In this document: positions 11,513 to 23,124 of the stretch, in pieces
Layout of the letters: each line of letters starts with the position of its first letter
How positions within the stretch are numbered: position 1 is the first letter of the stretch
Assembly: GCA_027946555.1 (NCBI GenBank)
Contig: JAPEVC010000299.1
Location: forward strand, 1 to 35,620
Direction: 5' to 3'
Length of the DNA stretch: 35,620 nt
DNA from: Gnomoniopsis sp. IMI 355080
Taxonomy: Eukaryota; Ascomycota; Sordariomycetes; Diaporthales; Gnomoniaceae
Made by a program: the position numbers and the translations under genes
Notes under the pieces: model-generated
What the model was told of the DNA's origin: nothing
Seen by the model: the letters and a program-made list of their open reading frames with translations, nothing else
The model's database searches: none

Positions 11513-12690
11513 GGTGAGACTGTCGGCGGTCCTCGAGCAATTCTCAGTCGCTCAGCCTTGTGTAGGATGTTTCCGCCGGATTACAGCGAGAACGACTGCT
11601 TATACCATGGACTTTATAGACACTCAGGCTTTTCCTCGTCCTATCTCAAACGAACACCATGATCAGGAGAACTGTTGTCAGCTATTACTGCTCAGGTACT
11701 GTCAGCGTCAAGGGTAGGCGTGCGTATCGATCCGTAGCCCCAGTCAAGGCTGGTATCCTTCATCATCTCATTTATGTAGACAATTTATTCAGGTATCTAC
11801 CTAGATTACTTACGCAACCATGCGGCTGCCGTGGCGTGAGGCAGAGAAGCTTCTGAGACCATCGCGAATCTCGGAAGTAAAAACGCCATCCTGCACGCCA
11901 TATGGCTGTGGTGGACTGCAATGTTCTGTTCGGGAGATTGCAGAAAGGCGGCCTTGTCGGGCCGCTTGTCTGTTTACCTGGTATTAGTTGCATTGTCAAA
12001 TAAAATTCAACAAGGTAGAACATTAATATTCGCATAGGCTGGGGGCTGGAACATTGCTGTCAGCTGTTTGAGACTCAGACAAAGTTGCTTTACTAGACGT
12101 TGTTTCCCATTCAGACGTCAAACGAGAATCACATGGCCGGTAGTCAGCCACACGACGGGCAGTCCATGATTTGAGCCTCTTTGGCTACACGGCAGAGCGC
12201 CGACACGGGTGGGTACGACGTTGCTCCGCATCACTCACTCGTCACTATTTGCAGACCGCATTGTTCCACACTCCTTGAGTGCACACCTGCGGCATGGCAC
12301 TTGGAGGCTTGGAACAGTGGAACACAGAAGACGGCCACAGCTGAAGGGCTATGGCCAGAAGAGTCTACCCGAGAACGATCGATGATACACTGCGAGCATA
12401 TGACGAAGCGGACCTGAACTGTGATTATCAAAAGGTACTTTGGAGTAGTTGTTGCCATTCAGCACGCCACCAGCCTCCTAGCCCGAGCGTAAAGACCCAA
12501 ACGATGAAACTGAAAGAAAGCAACCCGATTTTCCTGTCCCATTGCGCAGTAACATCCTTACAAGTCGTACATTTTCATAGAGATGACCCCAACACAAAGC
12601 CCACGAGTGACAGCTTCGTCCAAACGCCTTCCAAACACCTCTCTTGATGTATAATTCCCGTGATCTGAAAACCCCCACCCCTTACTTCAC

Positions 12691-13850
12691 CTACGACACA
12701 ATATTGTTCACACCCATTCGACTGTCAGGCTGCGTGAGGACTCTTGTCACCTCTGCGTCGCCGAACACGTGCGCGAAGATATCATAGTCAGTCGGGTAGC
12801 CAGCTGTGCTGCTAGACGACTGGCCTGAGCCTCCACTGCGGCTCTTCTTTGTCAATTCGTTCATGATGATCTTCGTCGTGGTCTGGGTTCGGTCATCAAA
12901 TACGAACGCCACGTTCTCAATGCGACCCCGCAGGTTCGGATCCCAGAGAAGTACTTCACGCCACATTTCCGCCATCAGCTGTGGCGGATTGCGGATTGTG
13001 CCTAAGCCAAAGTCACCGATGACCACGGTGCGGATGTCGTTGTACACGCAGATGGTCAGCGCGGCCCGAAGCTTGGCCTTAGCCAGTTCGTACTCTCCCG
13101 AGAAGGAGTAGCACGTTCCATTGGATTTTAGCTTGGGCCAGCGGGTGGGAACGACGGAGACTACGGGGAGCGTGTGCCATTCGCTAGGATCACGGTGCTC
13201 GTAGCGGTCGTGTGGGCCTCGGAAGACGACTAGGGGTGAGGCTGGTTAGCTGACGCCAAGCGATCGATGGTCACAGTAATACACAAATGTTAAGGTGTAG
13301 ACCAGAGAGGACCTACCGACACGGCCTGAGTAAAGTCCACCCTCAGCCGGTAAGGGGTAGTTCGTCTTCGGGTTAGACAAGTGCGATGACAGGTTACTCC
13401 GTCGGCACAGACGTTCCTCGTAACCCGAAACACCCGTTTCCCAGTCTCCACCTGGTCTCTTCTCGTTGGCAGCACATATGAAGGCAACGGGGGCGTTGTT
13501 GTTCGCATTTGACCAGCAGGTTGCGAAGTCTACAGGATCACCATCACGGACATCTGATCTAATGAATTAGTGATACAATGCCGTGAAGTATCGTCCAAAT
13601 ACCAAGAATCAGGGGTGGCGGGAGAGCCAAAACCCGAGGTAAACTGCGCTCAAGACTCACAGAAAGATGGTGGGTTGAGGTTCATCATAGGTCGTGAAGG
13701 CAATTGGTCCGGTGTGATCGCTAGGGGTTGGGTGAAGAGGTAGGAGTAGGCTGGCCATGTGCTTGCAGTTCTCTTCAGGAACTTTTTAGTCTCCGCCGCC
13801 ACTTCAGCGGGCTTGGGCTTGGAAGATCTGGAAGAGCTCGAAGGAGACAT
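12691..13850 (-). CDS. Microbial-type PARG-like (ADP-ribosyl glycohydrolase) protein
   Basis: Predicted member of the microbial-type poly(ADP-ribose) glycohydrolase family (TIGR02452-like, macrodomain fold), whose studied members remove ADP-ribose chains from proteins. Exons: 13661-13850, 13317-13553 and 12691-13229; introns of 107 bp and 87 bp, both phase 1 with GT..AG ends. The spliced product is 321 aa. Residues 1-30 are Ser/Lys-rich and likely disordered. NANNNAPVAFICAANEKRPGGD spans residues 79-100, and the signature loop continues to YEERLCRRSNL (108-118). The glutamates of the family's QEE are kept (109-110), but Tyr108 replaces Gln and Asp100 the third Gly of GGG. A second core block, VVIGDFGLGTIRNPPQLMAE, matches the family's glycine-rich loop before the last strand (FVFDD). 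The C-terminal 55 residues are Ser-rich and less conserved. The start is the only ATG giving a full N-terminus. Activity is not certain given the loop changes. Confidence 0.88.
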
Positions 13851-14046
13851 CTTGAGTGATCTGTGGGACGGAATTCGGAGGAAAATTTGGAAGAGTAGCA
13901 AAAGCTCAGCCACGGATGAGAGACTGAAGGTCCGATGATGTTGGGTTTTAGTTCGCAAGAAGTTTGGAAATGACGAATGGTGGGTTGGGTTTTTTGAGTA
14001 GGTCTGGGGTTAAGAACAAGATAGGAGGTGTTCGAAGATCGGATGA

Positions 14047-14400
14047 TTATATATCTTCCCAGTCCTTCTCAAACGGATGTGAAAGAAATGAGATATCAAC
14101 GCGAGCGGGTGTGGTTGCAGATTTGTCTTCGATCTCGGCAGGACTGGATAGGGAGACGGGCCATTCCAAGCGAGGAAGAAAGACTTTCCAAGGCTTCGTG
14201 TGACCACTCGTTTGGAAGGATCCACTCATGTCTTGAACATCCACCAGGAAGTCCAAGGCAGGAAACGGGCCGTTGAATGAGTTCCGAAAACACTTTGAAA
14301 TTGGGCCTCCTGTTTCTGATGGACAACGTCGACAGGCCATAATGTGGACCGAGGAAGCAGTCTCGTGTGAGACCACTCGACACAGATCCATGATGTGCAT
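14047..14400 (-). CDS. Possible small ORF, 117 aa, unrecognised
   Basis: This ATG-to-TAA frame lies about 200 bp upstream of, and on the same strand as, the PARG-like gene. The predicted protein has a mixed composition with five Cys residues near the N-terminus and an acidic end (FEKDWEDI). No domain, signal peptide or membrane segment is recognisable. The other two minus-strand frames are also open over much of the same stretch, which weakens the case because it implies locally few stop triplets. It could equally be part of the promoter or leader of the PARG-like gene. Confidence 0.22.
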   Translation of the reverse strand: MHIMDLCRVVSHETASSVHIMACRRCPSETGGPISKCFRNSFNGPFPALDFLVDVQDMSGSFQTSGHTKPWKVFLPRLEWPVSLSSPAEIEDKSATTPARVDISFLSHPFEKDWEDI

Positions 14401-15749
14401 TTCAGTAGGTGATATAGAGGTCGCATGTGGCCGCCCGCAACCTACTACTGCAATTTGCCGCAGGTAACACTAGATCTGTATTAAATCTGTGGATGACTGA
14501 CGCCTGCACATAGCCAATGTCTGCTAGGCCTCTGTAAGTGCTGCTCTAGCTCTCTGCCACGGCCCAGTACTGCAATGTAACAGAAGAAAGCGGGATCAGG
14601 CCTCTGGCGGCCCAGTTAGGATGTAGGAATTTGCGCTAATCGGTTTGCGGCGTCAATATGGCAAATTGCCATCTTTGGAGAGAGTACCTACTACAGCGAA
14701 TTGAACCTAGACGAGTGCTTGAGATCCTGTGGACAACGGCTCTTGCAACGTGTAGTCAACCATGATCATCAATTGTGCCGGAACACAGCAAGATCTACCC
14801 AGGGAGACCGGGAAGAGATGTAATGTTACCGTTGACGACTCTTCGCGAGGAAAAGGTCGTATCTGGATCCGACAGCTCGGGATGTCCCACACGGCACGTT
14901 CTGGGCCCCATCGTGTCTAAGTGTCAAACGACAGTTAACCTTACCCCAGAGTGGCCACTGACGCTTGTCAAATGGTAGCAATCAGAATTCCAACGCCCGG
15001 TGTCTGAACCAATCGCCGTAGAGCACACATTCGGTGCACTTTTGAAGCCAGCAGATAGCCCGGGAAGAGCAACACTTCGTGACACAGCACAGAGATGGAC
15101 CTCGATGTCGTCCTCACAGGCCAAGATCCTGCCAAACATCACACAGCACACACGCCCAGCCTGCTGGGTCTCGAATCCAGGTCGGCGGTTGATCGAGGGC
15201 GCTCCCAGCACATCTCGGCACTTGCCGACCGTCTGGTACTTCTGAAATGCAATGCATGGCCTGGAACGGAGACGTCAGGATTCGTTTGTGCAGCTCCAAT
15301 GTCATTGGCTGGTAGCGGTACCCGGGAGTGGACCACAGTACTGGGAAGCTATCCCCTTTTATCACGACCGACGGCTTGATCGCGGGCTGCTGTGATGGAC
15401 TCCGCCGTGATCAGATCTCTCACATTGGCAAGGATAGAGGTGACACTCCAGTGGCTTGATCCTGACTAAGCTGGCGTGGTCCAACAAACGGCCGCCAGTA
15501 GCAACTCTCGAGAGCTTCATAGTGGGGTACAGACCCAAGCTTTGGACGGTCTTCCTCTCGTAGACTTCAAGGTAAGCCACATGGACATAGAACGTGCGGA
15601 AGACAAGCCTTAGAGTCGATACTTGCGACTAACGAGCTGGCAGGTCAAGCAGGCGTGGAACGTGTACCATTTGAAGCTGTCATGTTTGCTCGAGTCGTAA
15701 AAACGTCTAAGTCGTTTGTGCATGTTCACGTTTGCCGCATTTGAGACCG

Positions 15750-15971
15750 ATGTCAAGAGGTCGTTGGGCGTTTTCGGCCCGGTCTCGGCAATTTGTGGCC
15801 CGTGCGCAGCCTCGCCCTTTCTTTTTCCGACGTCACTCATTGAATATTGGGAACGCGTCGCGCGAGGACAGCTATGTCACCCCAGACACTTCCTACAGGC
15901 ACTACTCCGCCAAGTCGCGTCCTTTTCCTCAAAAATCGCTTGTATTTCTAGACTTAAAGAGATGCGACTAG
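15750..15971 (+). promoter_or_regulatory. Upstream ORF overlapping the SLM5 start
   Basis: An ATG-initiated frame of 73 codons ends 10 nt past the A of the chosen SLM5 start codon, in another frame. Its peptide begins MSRGRWAFSARSRQF and is Arg-rich, itself resembling a mitochondrial presequence. If it lies in the transcript, ribosomes translating it would bypass the main start, which would limit SLM5 output. An additional shorter ORF (15874-15951, 25 codons) is nested in a different frame. Whether the leader includes them is unknown. Confidence 0.35.
15853..15858. promoter_or_regulatory. ACGCGT box upstream of SLM5
   Basis: A palindromic ACGCGT, followed directly by CGCG, lies about 105 bp before the SLM5 start codon. 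It matches the yeast MluI cell-cycle box bound by MBF. A single hexamer is weak evidence. Confidence 0.25.
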
Positions 15972-17711
15972 CTGGCCTGGCGAGATCTGCCAGGACATGC
16001 TCGAGGCCATCACGAATTTCACACCAATTTCTAGTCCAAGACCGACCCTCATCGCGCCGTTATATTTCCAACGAGAATGGAGCTCCCAAATCGATTGCGA
16101 AGCTTTTAGAATGGAAACCGCAAGGTGAAGCGAGTGATGTCGTGGTCAATGGATTCATTCGATCTGTCCGCACCATGAAGGCCCGTTCTTTTGTCGCGCT
16201 CGGAGACGGCTCCTCGCTTGCTCCTTTGCAGGCTCTTGTTCCAACGGACCAGGCTGAAGGGTACGACCAATTTGTCCGATGCGTGTGTCTCGGCTACCTC
16301 CACTAGTACTGATTCGATATTTTTGCAGCCTCACCGTTGGCGCTGCTATCAGGCTCACAGGATCCTGGGTTCCCTCTCCGGGTGCCGGGCAGTCACATGA
16401 GCTCCATGTTGACAATGCCCAAGTGCTTGGTCCTTCAGACCCGAAGGTATGGACTCATGAGGAGTTAATTGTGGTTGAACCCATTCAGCAGTATATACTG
16501 TGGCTGACGAATGTCCTTGATGCCAGACATTTCCGATACAAAAGAAATATCAGACTCCCGAGTACTTGCGGACTATGCCTCATCTTCGGCCCAGAACCCC
16601 ATTCAACTCAGCTCTTCTCAGATTTCGGTCGGAAGTAATCGCCACTTTGACCCAGTTCTTCGCTACTCAAGACTTTGTTCAGACACATCCTCCCATCATT
16701 ACGTCGTCAGACTGTGAAGGTGCTGGCGAGGTGTTCACTATCTCTCCCACCACAAAGAAGGAGGATGAAACAGACGAGTCTTTCTTCCGTGCTCAGAAAT
16801 ATCTCACTGTGTCGACACAGCTCCACCTCGAGGCCCTGGCGCAGTCTGTTGGCAACGTCTGGACTCTGTCTCCCACGTTCCGGGCGGAACGTAGCGACAC
16901 ATCTAGGCATCTCAGCGAGTTCTACATGCTTGAGGCTGAGATGAGCTTCGTGGATGATCTTGGTGGCATCATGGATCTGATTGAGGACATGCTTAGATCC
17001 ATGACAACAAGTCTTTACACGTCACGAGTCGCTCAGGAGTTGAGGAGGCCAAAGGACAAGAGCTCTGACGGAAGTGCGGGTGACCGAGCCTCACCAGAGG
17101 AAGTAGATCAAAGGTGGCAAGGCTTGATGCAACCTTCTTGGCCGCGCTTGTCGTACACAGAAGCTGTCGATTTGCTGAAGGCAGAGGAACATTTGTTTGA
17201 ACACAAGCCATTATGGGGTGAGGGTCTGCAGTCTGAACACGAGAAGCACATCGCTCGTGTCGTCGGCCAAGGAAAACCAGTGTTTGTCACAGACTATCCT
17301 CGAGAGATCAAGGCTTTCTACATGCGCCCCACACGGACTCGCGGGCAAGAGACTACGGACGAGCTGACTTCAGCCCAGGAGACAGTCGAGTGTTTCGATC
17401 TTTTGGTTCCCGAGTTTTGTGAAATTGCCGGCGGTTCCCTGCGCGAGCATCGCTTGCCACAACTATTGGACGCAATGAAGAGGCATGGAATTGTTACGCC
17501 AACGCTAGAAGGCGGTGGCCACCCGGACAGGGACGAATTCTCGTCGCCTGTGGGCAGCCTGGACTGGTACGCCGATCTTCGCCGTTGGGGTTGCCCTCCT
17601 CACGGCGGCTTTGGGCTTGGTTTCGACCGCCTGATCGGTTATCTGTCAGGGGTCCAGACTATCCGGGACACCGTCACCTTTCCCCGGTGGTACGGACGCT
17701 GTGACTGCTGA
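15962..17711 (+). CDS. SLM5: Mitochondrial asparaginyl-tRNA synthetase
   Basis: Class IIb aminoacyl-tRNA synthetase charging tRNA-Asn, predicted mitochondrial. Exons: 15962-16260, 16329-16446 and 16527-17711; introns of 68 bp and 80 bp with GT..AG ends and intact family sequence across each junction (QAEG-LTVGAAIRLTG, SDPK-TFPIQKK). The product is 533 aa. Residues 1-38 are rich in Arg and Ser and lack acids until a late Asp, typical of a mitochondrial presequence (RRYISNENG near its end). The OB-fold anticodon-binding domain spans about residues 50-140. Motif 2 is at FRAE 257-260 with the following SDTSRHLSEFYMLEAEM, and motif 3 is GFGLGFDRL at 500-508. The C-terminus ends TFPRWYGRCDC, matching AsnRS rather than AspRS or LysRS. 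An in-frame ATG at 15722 would add 80 residues; I prefer 15962 because it gives a clean presequence. Confidence 0.93.
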
Positions 17712-17737
17712 TCGAGAACACAGCGTACCTGATCTGA

Positions 17738-18255
17738 CGAAAACTTTGCTCAGATTGGTCCCGTCTTCCCAATTACTCATGCTGTGTCGTCAAAGCTTGC
17801 CTACTTTGGACGCTCGTGTCACGCCACTATCGCAGCCGAGATCTGCGACCTGGCGCCATCTGTGTCTCGCTGCGAAATCAGCATGCAGCCTTCCTTGCGA
17901 GGATCGTGGAAGCACCAGAGTCGATCTTGACTGGGATCAAAGACGGGGCTTGCATATGACAGGTTTCGAGACGTTTCTTTCCATGCTCGACCGTGCGTGT
18001 CTCTGTGCAGAGTTTGACAGCCCTAGCTCTATAAATCTCCGCGTAGTTGGCGCGCAATTGCAACCTGCCGCACGACGCGGCTCGACGAGCTGGCCGAGAG
18101 CAGTTTTGGTCATGGAATCGTGCCAGCCGTTGTCGAGATGATCGGCGCCGGGTATGCCAGGCTCGTTGCGGCTTTCGATCTCATATGTAGGATACGGAGG
18201 AAATGCACGCATACACTTCTCTACACTACACATGACCAAGTGATATGTTTATAAC
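17738..18255 (+). other. Coding-like stretches downstream of SLM5 (relic or missed gene?)
   Basis: Two open stretches lie in the first 550 bp after the SLM5 stop. The first (17738-17959, 73 codons) includes a segment reading RPGAICVSLRNQHAAFLAR. The second (18027-18255) includes FGHGIVPAVVEMIGAGYAR, whose codons are unusually rich in G at first position. Neither has a start codon or a match I recognise, and other frames on both strands are open nearby (including 146 codons from 17701). They could be decayed exons, a 3' untranslated region, or chance. Confidence 0.2.
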
Positions 18256-19201
18256 ATAGGATGGCGCGGGCTAAGTGGCCCGTTTGAGATGCTGCAATTA
18301 GGAGATTGTTTCCTTCACGTCAGCACATTTTCACTGTTGACGTGCCTCGCAGATGTTTCTTTACTCTTTTGGAATGCTGGTTCTCGTTGTCTCTCAGCAT
18401 TGTCAGCTGCTGCTCACGGTTTACCATCGTCTCAAGTCAAAAATATCTATCAACTAACACGAGAGTCAAATCCCTCGAACTACAGGCCTATGTTGATCAC
18501 CCCAGTCCCCAAAACTTTTGCACCTTTTCACCCAGGTCCCGTGAGACTCAGGTCTCGGAAGCATTTGCTTCGAGCAAAGCAACGACCCTCGTCTGCCGAA
18601 GTTGAAGTGGCTCTTTCTTCAAGGATTGGAAACTTGAGCAGCCTTCCAGAGATGACAGCTTCAAGAGTTGCAGTCAACAAGGGCTGTGGTCAAAGAACCA
18701 GCAGAAAACCGCAAGTACGCGTTGCTTTGGGCATTTTACGTTGGTGCTGAGAACAACACCGGAAGCATCTTCATTGTGCGAAGACGTAGTTCGTCTCCTT
18801 GCGCACACGAGTCAAAAGGTCTTGATGGCTTCATCTTGCACAGTCAGGTTCTCGCGAGCAGTGACCGTCACAGGAGGGAGGTGCTTTCGTGGCACGCTCA
18901 GACCCAATGCTCTTGTCTTCCAGAAGAGCAATTTCAATACCGACACAGCCAGCTTCCGGCTGGCTAGACAGACTCACTCGTGCTTTCCTCGTCCTCCGTC
19001 GAGAGGAGGCTCTTCTACCAATCCCGAGATTAGGTACCTATTGCGAAAGCTGCCCATACCTGTACAGTCTCCCGCACAAGCCGCCGGAACAGACATTGCC
19101 AAGATGATTTGAGGATTCACGCAAATGGCACAGAGACCGCTTGGATGGCATTGTGGGAGAATGATTCACCACAATGTGGCTGTTCTCGGCGGCGGTGACG
19201 C

Positions 19202-19489
19202 TCAGAGGATTGCCACCAACCCCTTGGCCCCGTAACCAAAAGCAAAATCGATACTCGCATTCGCATAGTAGAAGAGAGCATGCTCCACAGCAAGGCGCAA
19301 CGTTTTGGCGATATTCTGGCCCGACCCTGGTTTTGCTAGGAAGGTACTCCATGCAGCTTTGTTGAGTACGATGCAATTTTCGCGGGCTTCAATTTGATAG
19401 GAGTGCCAGTGAATCTCGACACCGACGTCTCCGACGATTCCGACGGGCTGGTCCTTCCTGAAAGTTGATGCGTTGCTTGACTCGGCTGG
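19202..19489 (-). pseudogene. Candidate orphan exon or gene relic
   Basis: On the minus strand a frame of 95 codons is open between TGA triplets. A good acceptor (CAACTTTCAG, ending at 19458) falls near its start. From there 85 codons encode a well-mixed peptide with stretches such as GIVGDVGVEIHWHSYQIEA and FYYANASIDFAFGYGAKGL. By my count about 40 percent of these codons begin with G, a known mark of real coding sequence. No ATG starts the frame, so it would be an internal or last exon. I could not assemble matching exons upstream (19.5-19.8 kb) or downstream, and I recognise no family. It may be a missed gene, a decayed gene, or chance. Confidence 0.3.
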
Positions 19490-21648
19490 TCATTATACCT
19501 TCATTCATGCAATGGCAACGCCCTCGTCAGAGTTCATATCCTCGGAGCTTCGCTAGTCACTTTACCTGAGAAGCTTTGAATTCGGACAGGAAATTACGAC
19601 ACGGCAACCTCGGAAAGACACATACATTATCTGGTGTGCCTGGGCATGTCATTCTCCAGGACAGCCCAGTATCGGCCCGAGCCTCCACCTCTGTCTCTCG
19701 ATGTCTTTGAAAGTACCACATGCTCGCTCCTCAGCGGACCGCCGCGAAAGATCAACTTTATTTGGTTTTTTGGCCAACGCAATTGAGCCAAGGCAAATCA
19801 ACATGGCGTTTTACTCGAGACTGACTAGAGATGCGTGTAGTCTAAGACGCGACATAAGTCTAGGCTCATTTCTACATTACAATATTTGCTCGATCAGAGC
19901 TTCCAAGGGCTTGACGTTTGATCCAGACCCCCTCAACCAAAGTCTATCTTCTCTCATCGCGCGCATAGACAGGGTAGGTAGACTTGAGAAAGGTAGATCT
20001 GGGTTCATGACACGCCATCGCCCGAGCATGAAATTTTAGACGATAATAAGTGGGCTCTATATTGCAAATTGTGCATGGCAAGCCGAATGCCAAGAATATA
20101 CCACCAAGCACCAAGAAGCTTGGCAATTACCTTAAAGCCACTTGAGCAAGTAGCGAGCTGAGGATCGGCCTCGAACATGTGCACATGGTGAGAGCCAAGA
20201 TTGTCGATCACCGTCTAGGAGCTTCAGAGTTCAGACCAAGTATCTTGTGCGCGCTTCACTTTTTTGAAACCAATCACTGTGCTCATGACAGGTCTTTTGA
20301 CAGGTCCTTAGTAGCGAATTTGGGACGAACCCGGTTCAACAAGCAATAGTTTTACACAAGCTATGGACGAGACTTCCAAGACCATACTAACGGGGACGAG
20401 GCTGCTCGCCCAGCATTGTGCTTGCTCAACAACGAGGAGACGCTATGGATGCTCAATTACGAGACCGAGATGGCTCATCATTGGCGACCTCATTGCTCGC
20501 TGAGTGGACTTACGCTTGCTGGACGCGAATGAGTTTCGACCTGGGACGCTCGACGCGTCCCACTGTTCATCGTATTTTATGCATCGGTATCCACGGGCAA
20601 GGGGGCAAGCGGCGGGATTTCCGAATAGAACGGGCTATGTGTACGGCTCAATCCTTTTTGTCACGCTGGAAGATACTATGGTACAATGCTTGGCCGTAAC
20701 GAAACTGTTTTTTTTTTGGCGGAAACGGCGCTGTGACATTGTTGGTCTGACTGTGGATAGTGACTTGTGCCAGTGGGCTGGCTCGCGTCTCGAACTCACC
20801 AGAACCACACACATCAAGATCCGCAAGGTAGCTCTCTCTGACAGGACCATCGGATCCGCTCTTACTCAGCGGCCGGTTGTGGGCATCGCTTGCATATGCG
20901 CCGTTTGCTGTTGAATAATCTGAAAATCAGGGTCGTAATTTGCGGCGTTGTGTTTTGGGCGCTGCACGAGGGTGATTTTGTCCATAAGGGTGGATGTTGT
21001 TGGAGGAGCTTGAAGAGATCCGCGGCTTTGATATGCCAATTGGGATTCGCATGGGCTGGACACCCCCTGCATCGTCACTTTACTATGTATGTATGCAGCC
21101 CTCTGACCCTTGTGGTACCTGGGATACATAAGTAATTCCACTTGTACCATAGGAGAGAGTTGAAGATTGACAAAATCCCACCCACGAACCCCCCGGGAGG
21201 TGAGGCCGCGTAAGCTTCTCTTGTTAGCGGCTCCACTCCTGCATGCAACCCCATCCACATGGCATGCCGAGGGGCCCGCACGGGGGGGTTTTGGCGGGAG
21301 AAGAGATTGGCCTTATTGCGTTCCTTGTCTGCTGCCGCTCTGGGAAGGAAAGGAAGGGAAAGAAAAAAGGGTACCGGGTATCTGGGACTGACTAACGAGG
21401 TAGTCCTTGCATCGGCAACCCAAAATGCGCTTTTGTCGCCATTGATACCCGGGCCAGGGGGGGGAGGCCGGCTCGCCATCGAAAAGTTTGTTTTATATCG
21501 TTGCAGTCGTAGGCGGTTATATTTTCATTTGGCACGTTGACAGGAAAAATTCCTTCATGGTCAGCAGCACTTCAAAACCAAAAACCTCGCCATGCAAAAA
21601 GGGCAAGCTTGAAACGAGAACGGGCTGCATGGAAAAGAAGTGGGCTGC

Positions 21649-21656
21649 TAAAGTTT
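21649..21656 (+). promoter_or_regulatory. WOPR-like binding site (TAAAGTTT)
   Basis: TAAAGTTT matches eight of nine positions of the TTAAAGTTT element bound by Wor1-type WOPR proteins. It lies 10.7 kb before the WOPR gene. Other AAAGTTT cores occur in the interval at about the frequency expected by chance, and the Pac2 clade may have a different preference. This is a weak candidate only. Confidence 0.15.
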
Positions 21657-23124
21657 AGTTAGCAGGTTAGTAGGGCGGGCCACGCCAAAGACACCCTACA
21701 AAATAAGCTTGTCCTTCGTGTCGGGAATGCGGCGTCAAGGACCCTGGTCAATTTATCACAAGAAGCCCTTAGGCGAAGTGACACCTTTCTTTTTTAACTC
21801 TTCCTCCCCGGCCGCACTGCTCGGATCCCCGGGGGCCAGAAATAGGGATGCTCGAATTTTTGTTCAAGTGGTGGCTGTCTAATCACGACATATTTCGTAG
21901 GAATGGCTTCTACTATGCAGTACAAACGGCCCCCAGCATCGCCGATCCGCGTGGAGATGAGGGCTTCTTTTTCTCTTGCAGGTAGAATTGCTTCTTGTGA
22001 TCGTATTGGTAGCATGTACAGTACATGCCAATCCGTGCTGAACCCCGCTGGAGCACACCAGAGAGGTAGGAAACACTTTGCGGTTAACAAGGCGTCGCAC
22101 TAAGAGCCGCCGTGCCGCGTGATGGCCTGACAATTGAGCTGAAGTACTTGATGGCGTCTGTGGTTCTCTTGGCCCTGTCAAAATGGTCCACTTCAGCCTC
22201 CTCATACTTTCAATGGTCTGATGAGGAGACAACAAACCGTTCCCCATCTCGGAAATAGCTAGAACAGACCATGACATAGGTGTCCACATTTTTTGACCTC
22301 GTGCTTAGGGGGACCATAAGTAGATACCTATCTTTACTTGGCGCTTCGGCCGAGCAATCCTCGCGGCTGGATTCGAAATAGGCTCGTTCGCAGCCGGTAA
22401 AGGCAGCTGTTCACTAGTCGTTTTGAACATGGATCACTGTCTTTCCCTGACTTATCTTTCTGCTTCCTTCCGACTTGCATGAGTCCAGCCTCTGGTCGCG
22501 TGTTCGGTCTGAGCGGATGAAGGGCGAGAACTATTGATTTGCCGGCTTCTCATGGTTCTGATCCATCTGCGCAGATCCAGTGAACATCATACCCCATGAA
22601 GAGCTAGGTCAACTTCATTACTTTCAGCACGCCAGGCAATAACCGAGAAGCCTTGAAGGATCAGCACAGAATCCGGAATGGGAAGGTATCATCATGGTGT
22701 ACGCAATACACAACATGGCTGAGATATAAAAAAAGAACCACCCCTTTAAGGCTCCGGTGAATGCCCGGACCAACGACAGGTACATAGTAATGCATTGTTA
22801 AAAAGTCATTTATGCGAGGTTGTGTGTCCAGTCAGGATGACTGTCGCACAGGCTGGCATACCGGGGGCATGGCGATCTATATCATACAGGATGACAATGT
22901 AGTCGTGTTGTACTACCGTCCACCATGGTGAACGGAGCCGCCCATAGGGCTAAAAGTCTGTATCTTGAGCCTTGGGAAGCCGCAAAACTTTGTCGTCAGC
23001 AATCCGGCCTGGACTAATGGAGGCAAGCTTGCGGCTCGGTCACCGGAGTCATATATGTGAGATGAGGCTGTCGCTTCTTGGATGGCTGCGTCTCTAGCTC
23101 AACTTCGACCTGACCGCCTGTCCA

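Larger units (their letters stand above)
9870..12690. other. Convergent spacer between SEC24 and the PARG-like gene
   Basis: This 2.8-kb stretch lies between two genes that converge tail-to-tail, so it holds their 3' untranslated regions. The longest frame, 176 codons at 10448-10978, is Cys/Ser/Arg-rich with no recognisable domain and is overlapped by an open frame on the other strand. A hairpin-forming inverted repeat is at 11473-11512. Nothing else is supported. Confidence 0.55.
13851..15961. other. Divergent spacer between PARG-like gene and SLM5
   Basis: This 2.1-kb stretch separates two divergent genes and must hold both promoters. It includes a minus-strand open frame of 117 codons (14047-14400, listed separately), upstream ORFs of SLM5 near its right end, and an ACGCGT box at 15853-15858. 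No other feature is supported. Confidence 0.55.
17712..20300. other. Gene-poor interval, part 1
   Basis: No complete gene is supported. Composition is mixed, without the strong AT bias of RIP. Short coding-like stretches appear at 17738-18255 (plus) and 19202-19489 (minus). Other frames, such as 153 codons at 18289-18750 and 123 codons at 18741-19112, overlap one another and resemble nothing known to me. Confidence 0.5.

Noticed and set aside
15160..15190. Box-B-like TCTCGAATCC on the plus strand
   Set aside because: No A box or cloverleaf upstream; one base out of register with the tRNA consensus.
20504..20914. 136-codon frame in the gene-poor interval
   Set aside because: Overlaps frames on both strands, crosses a T10 tract, and resembles no family.
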